Part shown: one piece after another, positions 11,901 through 22,295 of the stretch
Layout: the number at the start of each line of letters is the position of its first letter
Numbering within the stretch: the first letter of the stretch is position 1
Translations under genes and position numbers: made by a program
The notes under the pieces: model-generated
Told to the model about the DNA's origin: nothing
What the model saw: only the letters and a program-made list of their open reading frames with translations
Database searches by the model: none
DNA from: Strobilurus pachycystidiatus
Lineage: Eukaryota; Basidiomycota; Agaricomycetes; Agaricales; Physalacriaceae
Direction of reading: 5' to 3'
DNA: 64,000 nucleotides
NCBI GenBank assembly: GCA_019915135.1
Contig: JAHLMK010000001.1
Coordinates: 4,836,001 to 4,900,000, forward strand

Positions 11901-12548
11901 GGACCGTCTCATAGGACGTCAACGCAATCATGTAGCCATAGTTCGGTCCGAGGTTTCCCGTCATTTGGGACACGAATGTAGAAACCACACCAGAGAATAG
12001 ACCGGCCTAGTGAAGATCGTCAGTGAGTTGTGAATCACTAGAGATGCAAGAACCTACAAAAACAAGTAGCACGTCAAGACTATCGCGAAGATTTTCCGCC
12101 AGTTCTTGATCATATTCCCGGCACTCATCCATGAACATGCGCCACACTCGGCCAAAGGGGCCGCATTCGCCGCCTGGAATATCTTCCGCATATTTATGCT
12201 CGTAGTCATCGTTAAGGTAACCTAGCGCTCTTCAGCACATTCAGAAGGTGAAGGAATATAAAGGCTACCTCGATATCCCCAAGACTTGATTCCAAGCATT
12301 TGATCCTTTTGTTTGGAGCGACCGGATGGTTCAGATGGACCTGCAGGTGGTCGAAAAGTGGTAGAGCAAGGGGACTCGTAGACTTGGTGAGTACAGTGAC
12401 TGTGAGGTGGCGAGCTTGACGCTGGCGGTGGCGGCGTCAATGACCCAGAATAAGCCGGTGGCCCCTCCCAAGGCGGCGCCCGGTCAGGACGAAACTTGCA
12501 ACCGTGGAAGGGAAGTTGACGCAGCGTTGCGCGAGCTCGGCGGGACAT
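8916..12548 (-). CDS. DUF6535 multi-pass membrane protein
   Basis: Large membrane protein of the Agaricomycete-expanded DUF6535 family; no biochemical role is known to me. Exons 12548-12269, 12221-12058, 12006-9211 and 9158-8916 sum to 3483 nt, 1160 aa. Residues 1 to about 90 are Pro/Ser-rich and likely disordered. The DUF6535 domain then runs VWRMFMDECREYDQELAE, RDSLDVLLVFAGLFSGVVST (first helix, joined by splicing), NGLWFISLTLSLTTALFAVLAKQW, a loop with the family-typical AKQWVHHYM, and two helix pairs (WHVPLIIGLLPLLLHFSLG and SAASYLVYVAGIIVPI). The long C-terminal region is soluble and helical without a named domain. The last intron is inferred; without it the frame stops at 9004. Confidence 0.85.
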
Positions 12549-13442
12549 CTGTGCTGTAGAGACGCGAAGGAACCACGACTAGGTTCACATCTCTGATGAT
12601 ATTCCTTTTATATTTGACAGTTAAGCGCGCGCCTTTGTCTGTGGGAATGAACACACAACAGATGCATAGCTCGGCGCCAGGTAAGTCAGTACAGCAAACA
12701 ATTGAATGTCCTCATAGCTGATGGTGATAAGGATGAGCGACTGTGTGGCCAAGTTCAGGTCTCAAAAAGGTAAAAATGATCGGAGGCTCAGCATCCTTCC
12801 ATGCAAAAAGGATGCAGGCCGGCCGGCCGAAGGGTCATGGTCGCCGAAGGTACCGGCGGCGGTAACACATGTCTCCCTTTCTCTCCCAAGAGCTGCCCAA
12901 CAGTCCTCTCCCCCTTCCTCAAGTGCGAAACCCCGCCGGAATGACGCACATTACTTTGTTCTGGTATTCTCGCTTCTGTCTGGCACCTTTCGTCGATAGC
13001 AACCTCTGAAGCCAGCGTTGGTCGCCACCATGAAAGTACATGACACTCGAGCTCGCCAACACTCAAGTGCTTGGCAGTGGCATGAAACGCAAGTCAGGCT
13101 CTCCACTTGCGACCGCCTCTTGCAAATGAAACCGTATGCGATGTACTACTTCGTCGGGGATATCTTCTTCGTTGCAATGGTCTTCGTGTGCACCCGGTGC
13201 ATCATGCTGCATGCATGCAGAATCATGGGATTACAGAGTGATGAAATATGCTCCCGGTTCTTCCTGGTTGCCATCAGGACCAGCCACGCTTCTCGCCCCA
13301 GCTCTTTTCCACTCACGCATGCAACATGAAGCTAACGTTTCAAGAGGTAACACGAGATAATTGAGAATCTATAAATCGACGGCCTTCACTGAGACGCTGA
13401 AACTCTACTGTAACTTTCTCTCTTCTCTTCTTTATCCTCGCC
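12549..13442. other. Intergenic region, divergent promoters
   Basis: About 890 bp between the divergent starts of the DUF6535 gene and the GH55 gene. Only a TATAAAT box near the right end stands out. Short frames at 12721-12999 and 13018-13329 have no recognisable content. Confidence 0.4.
13370..13376 (+). promoter_or_regulatory. TATA box of the GH55 gene
   Basis: TATAAAT sits 67-73 bp upstream of the ATG at 13443. The stretch between is pyrimidine-rich (CTTTCTCTCTTCTC), as is common in the leaders of strongly expressed fungal genes. Confidence 0.5.
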
Positions 13443-16400
13443 ATGGCTATCAAGCCGACCACTCTCCTTTTAACAGTGGCATTAGGCTACCTGTCCACTT
13501 TCGTTTCTGCCTTGGGTACCTCATGCAGCGCAGCAGTGTCTTCGGGGACAGCAGCTGCTTCCGACCCGTATTGGCTCGAGTCTATGACGCATCAAGGAAC
13601 TGCTGCCTTCAACGATGATCCTTCTTCCTACCAGGTCTTCAGGAATGTGAAAGACTTTGGTGCTGTCGGTGACGGTGTAACGGATGATACTGCAGCAATC
13701 AAGTATGTCGTTGGCTTTGCGACCGACGCCTGTGTCTGATGATCTTCGTAGCTCTGCGATCAGCTCCGGCTCTCGGTGTGGCGGTATTGAGGGTGTCCAG
13801 ACCGCTTGCAACTCGACAACGTAAGAGATGAGCCGATCTAAGAGGATTTCTATCTAATCCTGGTATGATAGGGTTACACCGGCTCTTGTCTACTTTCCTT
13901 CGGGGTGAGTGCACCTTAGAAATCCTGGCGGTTCACGTCTGATCTGAGAACAGAACGTATCTCGTCTCGGCTCCCATCGTGGCCTATTACTACACTCAGC
14001 TCATTGGTGACGCCAAAAACATCCCAACACTCCTTGCTGCACCTTCCTTTGCTGGATTAGCCGTCATCGGTACTCGTTTCCTCTCGCAATACATGGCAAA
14101 TTCTTACGCTTGTGCTCAGATGCCGATCCATACATCGACGGAGGAGATGGCGCCAATTGGTACTTCAACACCAACAACTTGTGCGCGCATATTGTTATTC
14201 TCTTCCACCATCCTTATACTCAATCACATCTCCCAGCTTCCGCTCCGTTCGAAACTTCAAGATCGACCTTACCGAGTTCGTACCCACCATTTCTCTTCAG
14301 CCTTTCAATCGTTGATCTTGCATAGGATGCCTTCCACTTCCGGAACCGGTATTCATTGGCAGGTATCGCAGGCGACCTCGCTCATGAACATTGTTGTCGA
14401 GATGTCTACTGCCAGCGATACGGCACAGCAAGGTATATTCATGGAGAATGGCTCCGGTGGATATATGGGGGATCTGGTATTCAACGGTGGTAAATTTGGT
14501 ATATGGGTCGGAAATCAACAGTCAGTCCGAAGCCCCTCGTACTGCTCGAGATTCTGATCTCACGCTTGTCGCACAGGTTCACCGTCCGGAACATTACTGT
14601 CAACAACGCGAACACAGCTGTTTACGGCGCCTGGAACTGGGGATGGACGTTCCAGCGTGTCACGATCACCAACTGCGAAGTACGCAGCTCCCTGCAATTG
14701 ATCATCGATAACTAATTCTTTATCAGGTCGGCTTCGATCTGGCAACTGGAGGACTGACCAAGGATACACAAACTGTCGGCGCAGAAGCTATCATCGATGC
14801 TGTGGTCATCAACACGCCCGTGTTTGTTAGATCTTCTGAGGCCTCGACCTCTCTAGCGGGATCACTTGTCCTCAACAACATTCAGTTGACCAAAGTACCC
14901 ACGGCTGTTGGCTTACTCGATGGTACGGTCGTTCTGGAAGGAGGAACAACAACCATTGCGTCATGGGGGCAGGGAAATGTCTACGAAGGAACCAGCTCTA
15001 CCGGGACCTTTACCCAAGGAAAAATCGTCGAGGCCAACAAGCCGTCTGGACTACTCGATGGAAGTGGCCACATTTTCGGAAAGATGCATCCACAGTACGA
15101 GACATACGCGGCCGACCAATTCGTCAGCGTGAAGAGTAAAGGTGCGAAAGGTGACGGGTCCACGGACGACACAGCTGCCCTTCAGGACATATTCGAGAAG
15201 GTGGGGCCACAGCTGCAAACTGAATAGAAAACAGCAACTAATAGTCGTGTGTCTCTAGTACTCGGGGTGCAAGATCATCTTCTTCGATGCAGGAACATAT
15301 GTCGTAACTTCCACTTTGACGATCCCTGCCGGAACGCAGATAGTTGGCGAGGCCTGGTCTGTCATCGCAGGCAAAGGCAGTGCGTTCCAGGATGCATCAG
15401 ACCCCACTGTAGTCGTAAAGGTCGGCGAGATCGGATCGCAGGGTGTCGTTGAGATTTCCGACATTCTTTTCGCGACGATTGGTTCCAGTAAGTGCATTCC
15501 ACGTTGACCAAGTATGGTGATGACTGAGCACTCTACGCAGCTCCTGGTGCGATTGTCGTGGAATGGAATGTTGCGGAACCAGATGGTACGCAAGGTGGCG
15601 CAGGAATGTGGGACTCACACATCAGGTCAGCTTCGGATGTTGTGTACAGCCTTGACTTATCGCTGATGCATCTGACAGGCTTGGAGGCGGTCGGTTCAAT
15701 TCACGACCTATCTCCCATCGTGGCCTTACAGATTGTTCACAGCTGCTGGGACCGACCTTGAGGCGACAGACTGCCCGTCAAGTGGAGCCGGCGGATTTGA
15801 TGCATGTTACGCGGCGTTCCTTGCCCTTCATCTGACGGCCGGCTCGACAGCATATCTTGAAGTTGGTCCTCACTCGTGTCACAATATGATACAGCTCTGA
15901 TAAGCACTTCATCAAGGGTACATGGGTCTGGCTCGCTGACCACGAACTGGATGGCGACAGCTTCTCGCGGGTATCTCTGTACTCGGGTCGTGGAATCCTT
16001 TCGGAGTCGCAGGGCCCCGTATGGCTCATCGGGACAGGTGAGTAGATACTACAGGTATGTACCGCAAGTGCTAATATTGATTTTTCCAGGATGTATGTTC
16101 TCCGTGCTATCCTTTTGACTTTGTATTGATACTCGTCTTCCACAGCCGAGCATCATACTCTCTACCAGTACAACCTGGTCAACGCTGCCAATCACTACAT
16201 GGGATTGATTCAGACTGAGACCGTACGTTTTGAAGCGTCACTGTTTTGCTCTCGATTAACTCCTTCTAGCCTTACTACCAACCGACACCGGTTGCCCCCA
16301 CTCCTTTCAGCGTCAACTCTGCTTATAACGACCCTTCGTTCGACGGCGCAAACAACATGGCTATCGGTCTTCGAGTGTTGACTTCGACAGACATTTTCAT

Positions 16401-16678
16401 CTTTGGTTCGTCCATGTGTCCGCTTGTCGTGACTATTGCTCATGCCAGTAACAGGTGGTGGTCTCTACAGCTTCTTCCAAGACTACACTCAAGAATGCTT
16501 GGACACGAGGGACTGCCAGACACATATCACCGACATCGATTCGGCTTCGTCTGTCACGATTTACAGTCTCAACACGGTGGCGACAACCTACCAGATTACC
16601 GTAGATGGAGAGGGCATCGTAAACCAAAGCAAGAACATCAACGGTTTCACCAGCACCGTAACGGCTTGGAGTCAGTAG
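13443..16678 (+). CDS. Secreted exo-beta-1,3-glucanase, GH55
   Basis: Probable glucan 1,3-beta-glucosidase (GH55, tandem right-handed beta-helix) acting on cell-wall beta-1,3-glucan outside the cell. The first 24 residues form a signal peptide (TTLLLTVALGYLSTFVSALG). The first beta-helix opens with NVKDFGAVGDGVTDDTAAI and the second repeats it as VSVKSKGAKGDGSTDDTAAL, the two-fold layout typical of GH55. Other diagnostic stretches are DPYWLESMTHQGTAAF, GMWDSHIRLGGAAGTDLEA and the closing GGLYSFFQDYTQECLDTRDC. More than ten short introns interrupt the gene, including an 11-nt microexon at 15679-15689. The encoded protein is roughly 770 aa, and I saw no frame break along the path I followed. 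Known roles are autolysis, wall remodelling or attack on other fungi. Confidence 0.92.
15679..15689 (+). other. 11-nt microexon in the GH55 gene
   Basis: The upstream exon ends at 15625 in phase 2 and the downstream exon starts at 15743. Only inclusion of these 11 nt, bounded by CAG before and GTCGGT after, restores the family-conserved HIR-LGGAAGTDLEA reading. Both flanking introns are 53 nt. Confidence 0.8.
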
Positions 16679-16826
16679 ACTACATATGCCCGATGTTTAT
16701 TATATTTATTTGTACAAATACATACCCAATACGGACCCACACGCATCTTGGCTAGTAACCTTCACTTGCTTTACCCTTCATCTATCGCCCACCGTCTGCG
16801 TTACCCTTGCACATCCCGCAATTACA

Positions 16827-17993
16827 ATGTCGCAGCCAACGACGCCCCAGAAATGTCGCACTCGGCTAAAGGACTACGTTGTCGCCGCTGTCCACCACGC
16901 TCTCGACAACACGCCTTGGGCGAACGACTCACTACCCACACTATCCGAAGACTCCCAAATGGCATATATGTGCACGCCAATTACTGCAAGACAGGCCAAG
17001 GAAACTGCAGGCGACCACTGCTTGACCATGTATCTGCACATGCTCTTGTTGAAAATGCTCCCTGGCGACGAGTCCCTTCGCACTCGCGATGTGAGCGCCG
17101 CCTTTTGCAGATTGCTTGCCCTGACACACCCCCAGCTTATTGTGGCTATCCTTGCAAGAAATGACACCCTGCGTCTCGTCTTTACGCGAATTCTGAAATC
17201 TTATCGAACGACGCCGCCATTAATCAACGAATTCTCGAAAATCGACAGGAAATCTTTCGGAAACGCGATGGAACAAATGATTGCTGAGTGCTCTCTGGAC
17301 TACTGGCGCCTCGAGGATATCAAGGATTGGGTCTTTGCGACTTTCAAGCTCCCTGCTCTTGAAGCCATTGCTGCTTGCAACAGATTGTAAGTATAGTGCC
17401 AATTCTTGATTATACATCTTATATCATTCGCAGCAAATACATCAACGCGTCCAGCTCGCCAACGAAGACTCTTACGCCACCACTCAAAACAAACGAATCT
17501 CCAAACTATATCAAGATCCTATCTTTGCTGCCTACTATCCCTCCGAAAACGCCCTCGCCTAGCTCCAGATCTCGCCTTGTGGACCGAATCTCTTGTAGCC
17601 GTACTCTAGTGAATGTCACCAATCGCGACCGCCAAGCTGTCGTTCTCAACCGTCTCTCCTTCTCGCCCTGTACCCCCATCCGAAGGCGTCCATCGTTTGT
17701 CGACAAGCACAAAAGAAGTGTCAAGAAGGCCTCCATGGCGCACAAGGACTCTACGACTGTTAGACTTCATCACTCCTTCTGAAGAAGTCGAAAGCTGACA
17801 CCCTTTCAGCCTCTGCTCGTACCCAGAGGTCGCAAGCAGACATCTCGCTCAACGCTGGACTCTGAAATCGGCATCATGAAGTCGAGAGCGCCTATCAAGG
17901 TATGACGCTGAATCGTTCTCCTCTAGCTGAAGAAATGATACGTAGATCAGCGGAGACCTTCGATCTGGATCTCCCCCCACACCGCTGCTTTGA
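16827..17993 (+). CDS. Hypothetical protein, unrecognised
   Basis: I do not recognise this family. Exons 16827-17386, 17434-17758, 17810-17899 and 17946-17993 sum to 1023 nt, 340 aa, with introns of 47, 51 and 46 nt that carry normal fungal donors and acceptors. Residues 1 to about 185 look folded and helical (DYVVAAVHHALDNTPW, AGDHCLTMYLHMLLLKM, SAAFCRLLALTHPQLIVAI). The GDHCL stretch faintly resembles an RNase III-type helix, but the catalytic acidic motif is absent, so I do not claim it. The C-terminal 150 residues are Ser/Thr/Pro-rich and strongly basic (RRRPSFVDKHKRSVKKAS), suggesting a disordered, possibly nuclear or phosphorylated tail. The start is the Met followed by SQPTTPQKC, 148 bp after the GH55 stop on the same strand. 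Confidence 0.7.
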
Positions 17994-18428
17994 TTAGGGT
18001 GCGTGACTCGTATAGACTGTCATTCCGTCTAATCCTCAATGTATTCGCAACTAGTCTTCCTCTAAGGTTGATTCATCTTCTGTGAGAGTGTCGAACATGT
18101 ATCTGCTCGTGGTCTGACTTCACTTTCTGACCTAGGCACCATTCTCAAGCAACTCTATCTCTCAGTATCACTGAACATATCCATACTCTTTGACCACTAC
18201 CTCGTTTTGTAAAATCTTTTCTATATGTACATTTTTTCAGATATACTTAGGAGAACTGCACTGTTGTTTGACTTTGACTGGTACTCCGCAAGCTCAGACG
18301 TCCACGAAAGCAGGCTGCATGTCCATCTCATTCAGCGCAAATACCAGATGCTAGCGCTCAAAGTCTCAGACATGAACCGCAAAGCGATTACAGATTTCGT
18401 AATCCGACATGTACCCCTCCAAGGAGAT
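17994..18428. other. Intergenic region between convergent genes
   Basis: This 435-bp stretch separates the convergent 3' ends of the hypothetical gene and the ice-binding protein gene. A 74-residue frame at 18225-18449 is unsupported and overlaps the ice-binding gene end. I see only T-rich 3' flanking sequence. Confidence 0.4.
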
Positions 18429-19418
18429 CTACGCGATGGTGGCCTGTAGAATAGGTAAGGATTGATTGCAATACGTCTCAACAGAACCGACTCACAGCTT
18501 GAAGCGCAACAGAGGTTCTGGCCAGAATACGACCGTTGAGCGAAGATGCCGTCTCGAAAATTACCGACGATGCGCCGAGGAGAATCCCTTCAGCGTGAGC
18601 ACCAGCATGGGCCGTGATCGATCCAGAAACAACCCAGACGATGTTCCTCGCCAATGCGCCACCGCCCAGCATGACTTTCTTAGCCGCAGTGATATCTAGA
18701 GTACCAGCTACTTGAAAGATCCAAGCTGTGGGCGACAAAGATTGAGCAACAAAAGAGAAGAAGTGCTAAGGACTTACTATCAAAAGCCGATCCAAAGATG
18801 ACCACGTCGCTGCCTACCGAGACGCCACTAGTCCACTTGTACAGACCGGGCGCCAGAACAAGTCCACCAATAGCACCTAATAGTCATCAGTGCACTGGCA
18901 ATTTAGCTTCATGCAGACGCTCCTTACCAGAGGCGAGGTTATTGAAGTTGGGATTGGTGCGCCCAGTGGCATCCGTAAATGCCGTTCCCATGTCCCCGAT
19001 AGCTGCTGTTAGCGTCGCGGGCGTCGGGGCCTTGTACGATGCGGCAAAGAGCTGTCCGGCCACCTGAGCCGACGTTGAGTACGTGCCCGTCGGAGCGACC
19101 GTCAAGGAGAAGCCTGTGAGCCCGGAGGCAGCGATCGGGCTGACACCGACGTTACCCGCTGAAGAAGAGTCAAGATCAAAGAGCGGGAATAGAGAAAGAC
19201 TCGGCTTACCGATTTGTGAATTGGGAACGGTGGACACCCCGGCTTTGGAGAGGATAGCGTAGTTCGCAGCAGTACCTAGGTTGACTGGGGTGGGACCAAG
19301 GGCGCTGGCCTACATTGGGGACATGGTATTGTCAACGAACAGCAGGTCATGAGTGGGGTTCATCACTGACGGTGAGACCGAGAGACAGAAGAGCAATAAT
19401 GCGAGTAATGGAGAACAT
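18429..19418 (-). CDS. Secreted ice-binding protein (DUF3494)
   Basis: A DUF3494 ice-binding (antifreeze) protein: a secreted beta-solenoid that adsorbs to ice and blocks recrystallisation. Exons 19418-19371, 19309-19210, 19158-18928, 18876-18778, 18725-18496 and 18443-18429 sum to 723 nt, 240 aa. The N-terminal signal peptide is MFSITRIIALLSLGLT. Family landmarks are LGTAANYAILSKAGVSTVP, AGNVGVSPIAASGLTGFSL, TAAIGDMGTAFTDATGR, GLYKWTSGVSV, DTWIFQVAGTLDI, GGGALARNIVWVVSG and EGILLGASSVIFETASSLNGR. The length fits single-domain fungal members. The gene is interrupted by five ordinary fungal introns, so any transfer from bacteria or algae would be old. Best known from cold-adapted fungi, but also found in temperate Agaricomycetes. 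Confidence 0.93.
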
Positions 19419-20201
19419 TGTAAGGCGTGAAAGACAAGGGGACAGTTTGTGGACTGATTAATGAACAGCGCACAGTCCGCCTTAAATACGTACTCACGTT
19501 GGAGTGAGGACACATTGGGTGCTGACCAGTTACACCTCCTGATTGCTACAGTGCAATTACCTGCCGGTAGCCGCTTGCATAGAAATCCCTCGTAGGCCCT
19601 GGCCCTTCCGCAAGTACAGAATACGGCTTCTTCCACTGTTACACCCCGTGAATTCTAACTCATACGAGCCAACCACATTCGAATTCGCTCCATTGTCGCG
19701 CGAGGACGCGTCCAACAGGCGTGAATCTTCATAGGCTTCGCAAGAGTGATCCGAGACGCCAGTGGGCGGACGCTTTGGACACGCGAGACCCCTCGAAGCT
19801 AGCGTAAGGCAATGTTGGGTCGCGATCAATCGCTTTAGCTCGAGCCAGCTCAAGCTTTCCAACCTGATAATAGGCGACTCAGATCAAGTGGCGTTCCGAT
19901 CCGTTCCGATTGCAGCACGTACACTTGGGTGACATGCAGATGATCTTCGAGACTACGGGTAGAGACACGGTGTGGCGCTATGGATAACATATTGGTGTCA
20001 GACAACTACCTTGAGATGTCGAACAGTATCAGAAGAGATCATGGAGCAAAGCATGAAGCAGCTGATGTTCTCGAATTAGAAGGATGAAATTCACAAGATC
20101 ATGACCAGGGAGTACAGTGCAGAGAACTGTGGCGAAATACATATCGAGAGATTGATAGACAGGTTCAAGTCGTCGGGGAAAGATAGAAAAGATTATGACA
20201 G
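19419..20201. other. Intergenic region
   Basis: About 780 bp upstream of the ice-binding gene. A TATTTAAG element (minus strand, 19491-19498) lies 73-80 bp before its ATG. No further gene is supported; the frame at 19557-19862 minus has no recognisable domain. Confidence 0.4.
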
Positions 20202-21082
20202 CTAGTACAGGCGCCTGCGCTTGGCAAAGTTTTCGGAGGCTTCATAGTTGGTCTTCACGTTCTTGATGTACTCCACGCAGCGTTTGCCATATCTCCGGCG
20301 GTAGGCATAGCTGGGCATGTTGTCAAGAACCCGAAAAGGGCAGAATGGCACTGACGCACTGAAAGCGGGGATTGGGTCTGAAATGAGGACTGGGGCACTT
20401 GGACAGCCAGAACATCTCTAGCTTAGTTTGCATAGAGGGATCAGATTTGTAATCCGGATCTATGGGAAGGATTCTTTGAGCAGGAATCTTTCGCTGTTTC
20501 CTGCAGGACGATTAGTACAACCGACGCGTAATGAATACCGCGCTGCACGTACAGGTCAAGAGTGTCAACATAGTCAATCAGATCCACCAGGGCAGGCTTG
20601 AGAAGATGCTTGATCCACTGGAAGACGAATTCAGAGCCACGCTCGATGTACATTAGCCCTATCATCTCGAAGAACAGTTCTACGGGATCTTGCGCCGGAA
20701 ATGAGAGAAGCTTGCGGGATAGACTCTCGAGCGCCATTGGGAGATGTCCTTCTTCGTGTAGTTTCTAGTGACTCTGCGCTTAAATTACCCCACATAGACC
20801 CATGAGAGCACTTACGGTAAGGAGATGCTGGGTATGCACTGGTGCGAGATAATCGCTCCCAAGAATAGAAAGACTGAGCCCGCCGTTGAAGATGCGCCGT
20901 CCGATTGACTTGAGCGATTGAATCATGGACAGAGGGCCGAATGAGAAAGCGCTGCTTGAGGCAGGTGATATGAGCTTAGCCAGTAGCGACGAAGGGTAGG
21001 CGACAGGAGGTTTGCCATCGCATAGAGCACTGAAGAAGATGTCGACGAGGTCGTTCACAAGAGGAAGGCGAGCAGGGTCCAT
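20202..21082 (-). CDS. Hypothetical protein, unrecognised
   Basis: No family recognised. Exons 21082-20816, 20764-20553, 20500-20360 and 20310-20202 sum to 729 nt, 242 aa; introns are 51, 52 and 49 nt, one with a textbook TACTAAT branch site. The first 165 residues look like a helical globular domain (LPLVNDLVDIFFSALCDG, FELMIG-type helices such as PVELFFEMIGLMYIERG, EFVFQWIKHLLKPALVDLID). The C-terminal part is polar and basic and ends YRRRYGKRCVEYIKNVK followed by a KRRR cluster, which could bind nucleic acid or be a nuclear signal. The start is the only Met that gives the full domain. It lies 134 bp downstream of the metallophosphoesterase stop on the same strand. Consistent splice phases make it clearly coding. 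Confidence 0.72.
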
Positions 21083-21216
21083 GGTGCGTGGAAGTAATGA
21101 ACGACTGATGAGCGTGATGGTGGTTCGGGTTCAAGAGAATATGATCGGCGAAGTCCGAAGATGGATATCTGTAAGTATGATAAATGGCCACACGAGGCGA
21201 TGATCATGCTTGTACG

Positions 21217-22197
21217 CTAGATATCCACGACCAAAGCTCCCCGACGCAACTCATCTCTGACCCCTCCAAGAGCAGAAGGGTTGACCAAGACTGTCCCGCC
21301 CTGAGGCTGTATTCCCACCACCGCCGCCCAAACCAGTACACCCAAGTCCCACCATCCTCCCAGTCCCATCGTGATCCTCTCATACGCCGCCTGCGCACTG
21401 CTCCAATCAAGGTACTGGATTCCCCTTCCAGCGTGTATGTGCCCGAACACATGCAACCTCGGCCGTAGGCGCCAGAGTGCGCGTAGCAGAACATCGCAGC
21501 CCATCTTCCCGTTGACATCCAAGTGACAGGCTGGCGGACCGTGTGTAACGAGTACGTCCGTCTCGCCAGATACACCCGCCCACTGTTTCGACATCACGGC
21601 CTGCTCTCCACGCAAGCGCGGGTACTGGAATACACCGCTTCCGTGCTTGGGAGTATAGGGACTCCCATGGATGACGAGCGGTCTTCCACGTATTTCCACT
21701 GTCTCTGACGTGTCCTGAAGATACGTCAGGCTAGGGTATGCCGCCACAATGGCTTCAGCAGACTCGGAGTCTGCGAGGCAGGTATCGTGGTTTCCCGCGA
21801 TGAAAATCTTGTGCTTGTGAGGCAATTTGCTCATCCATGAAAGGACATCGGATACCTCCTCGCGCGTCCCGGATTGGGAGAGGTCGCCGGCGTGGATGAA
21901 GATGTCCCCCGAAGGTATCAGTGGTAGATTGTTGTGCGCGTTGTGTGTATCAGAAAGACAGACTATCCGAATTGCTGAAGGGGTCAAGAATCTGCTGTCC
22001 TCTCGATATTGTGAAATTGAAGCGTAGATGCGCGAAGCACAGAATAAGAGGGGCGAAGAGCAGAACTGCTCTAGAGCGTTGGGTGTATTTCGGTGGAGAA
22101 GAGCGTCCATGGCTAATTCAGATGGTGACGATGTGGAGGAAGCCGTATATGGGTCAAATTGTGAGTCGGTGTCAACTTGGGTAATGTACCGCCACAA
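21217..22197 (-). CDS. Calcineurin-like metallophosphoesterase
   Basis: A dinuclear-metal phosphoesterase of the calcineurin-like superfamily, closest in motif spacing to the MPPED1/2-type group. The metal-binding blocks are in order: IVCLSDTHNAH (Asp-x-His), FIHAGDLSQSG (Gly-Asp), FIAGNHDTCL (Gly-Asn-His-Asp), LVTHGPPACH (Thr-His-Gly) and HVFGHIHAGRG (Gly-His-x-His). Length is 326 aa in one uninterrupted exon, unusual beside its intron-rich neighbours. The first 70 residues before the domain are poorly conserved in appearance, so the true start could be Met 30. The substrate is unknown; mammalian relatives are weak cyclic-nucleotide phosphodiesterases, and that activity is only a possibility here. 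Confidence 0.9.
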   Translation of the reverse strand: MWRYITQVDTDSQFDPYTASSTSSPSELAMDALLHRNTPNALEQFCSSPLLFCASRIYASISQYREDSRFLTPSAIRIVCLSDTHNAHNNLPLIPSGDIFIHAGDLSQSGTREEVSDVLSWMSKLPHKHKIFIAGNHDTCLADSESAEAIVAAYPSLTYLQDTSETVEIRGRPLVIHGSPYTPKHGSGVFQYPRLRGEQAVMSKQWAGVSGETDVLVTHGPPACHLDVNGKMGCDVLLRALWRLRPRLHVFGHIHAGRGIQYLDWSSAQAAYERITMGLGGWWDLGVLVWAAVVGIQPQGGTVLVNPSALGGVRDELRRGALVVDI

Positions 22198-22295
22198 GAG
22201 GCTATTCGGTCGCTGTCATCTAATGTATACATAAGATTAACATATTAATATATCTACATACAAATCGCACAACAGGTAAATATCTACGAGGGGGA

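Noticed and set aside
7483..12548. Possible secondary-metabolite cluster (PhyH oxygenase near FMO and FAD monooxygenase)
   Set aside because: The oxygenases are tens of kilobases apart and no polyketide synthase, peptide synthetase, terpene cyclase or prenyltransferase is present.
18429..19418. Recent bacterial origin of the ice-binding gene
   Set aside because: Five ordinary fungal introns and typical codon context argue against a recent transfer; an ancient one cannot be judged here.
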